A DNA stretch of 64,000 bases from Ctenosaura bakeri. Lineage: Eukaryota > Chordata > Lepidosauria > Squamata > Iguanidae. This document shows, in pieces, positions 63,286 through 64,000 of the stretch (its first letter is position 1; every line of letters starts with the position of its first letter). Under the pieces are notes generated by a model. The model saw only the letters and a program-made list of their open reading frames with translations, had not been told where the DNA came from and did not search any database. The stretch spans positions 186,001 through 250,000 of the forward strand of contig CAOLHI010001251.1 in assembly GCA_948474755.1 (NCBI GenBank), written 5' to 3'. A program made the translations under genes and the position numbers.

Positions 63286-63394
63286 GGATTGATTTCAAGG
63301 AAATTAATTTGTTCCTTGAGTGATCTGGTTTACCAGAATCATTTAAACAAAAGGGTATCTCCAAGAAGCCACATGGAATTCTATCTAATTTAAT

Positions 63395-63618
63395 TTCTTT
63401 ATTTTTATCTACCTATCTCAACATATATCTCTTGAGGAGCACCAAGCAGCAGATTTGGCTCTCTGATCCCCATCTTTATCCCCACAATAGTTCTGTAAAG
63501 TAGGTCAGCCTGAGAACGAGCAACCCCAAGGTCAGTGAACTTCATAGTTGGAGTGGAATCTGAAAGATAAATCTCCCTGGTTTTAATCTTATGTACTAAC
63601 CATTATACCACACCGGCC
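63395..63618 (-). mobile_element. tRNA-derived SINE, antisense, decayed
   Basis: CCCCACAATAGTTCTGTAAA, CCAAGGTCAGTGAACTTCAT and ACTAACCATTATACCACACC (reversed A box) follow a lizard tRNA-SINE in reverse, preceded by a LINE-tail-like stretch. Confidence 0.6.
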
Positions 63619-64000
63619 TGAAGTAGACTTAGAGTAGACTTGGAGACTAGGGAGGTTTATATATTAGACTTAAATTAAGAAATGTGGAGTAGAGCTGTGT
63701 TTGTCCCCTTTTCCTGTCTAGCCTGGGACATCATGGTACAAGTCTGATTACGCCACAAAAATATCCTGATGCAGAAAAGTACGTATGGGTGTTCTATAGT
63801 ACGAGTCTTATTTTGGAAGGGTGGCTAGGTGGAGAAAGTCACTGGGGACCAATTCTACATATCCTGTTGCACAACTTGGCAAAGTACAGACAGTCCCTGG
63901 CACCTGGTAAACTTGTATATCATTCTGCTGAACATGAACCACACATCAGAATCTAAGATGGTGCTTAACAACACTGACTAGTTCTGTTTATTTGCAAGTT
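63619..64000. other. Right edge of window, non-coding
   Basis: Nothing recognised. Confidence 0.6.

Overview
This window is vertebrate nuclear DNA, most likely from a squamate reptile (lizard or snake). Its coding exons are short, separated by long introns and bounded by GT-AG sites. The repeats are typical of reptiles: CR1-like LINE relics, tRNA-derived SINEs with a Bov-B-like 3' tail (Sauria-SINE type), a 5S rRNA-derived SINE, many short fold-back DNA transposons, and a DIRS-type tyrosine-recombinase retrotransposon. The species cannot be named from the sequence alone.

The window holds parts of two protein genes that converge tail to tail. On the + strand, fourteen exons (4562-23858) encode the C-terminal 606 residues of the HECT ubiquitin ligase HERC3, including the whole HECT domain and its catalytic cysteine. 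The N-terminal RCC1-like part lies left of the window. On the - strand, eleven exons (53663 down to 34085) encode the C-terminal 498 residues of FAM13A. The N-terminal RhoGAP half is not visible and must lie right of the window or be absent from a short isoform that starts near 53.7 kb. The HERC3-FAM13A convergent order is also found in human. All exon junctions in both genes keep the reading frame, and I see no disabling lesion in either.

Layout: 1-3667, 3' part of a decayed DIRS-like element in a HERC3 intron; 3911-4297, Tigger-like MITE; 4562-23858, HERC3 exons with repeat-rich introns; 23859 to about 25615, HERC3 3' UTR with two poly(A) signals; about 25.6-28.2 kb, intergenic; about 28.2-34.1 kb, FAM13A 3' UTR and/or downstream DNA (3' end not settled); 34085-53663, FAM13A exons; about 53.5-54.3 kb, CpG-enriched candidate internal promoter; 54.3-64 kb, no coding exon recognised, repeat-rich with one repeat-poor block (60.1-61.35 kb).

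The two genes have no obvious joint biochemical role; their adjacency is conserved synteny. I found no clear undescribed system. The items most worth a second look are the perfect 58-bp inverted repeat of the DIRS element with embedded splice-donor consensus, the candidate internal FAM13A promoter with an open stretch on the opposite strand, the 5S-derived SINE, and a cluster of unusual GTAC splice donors in FAM13A.
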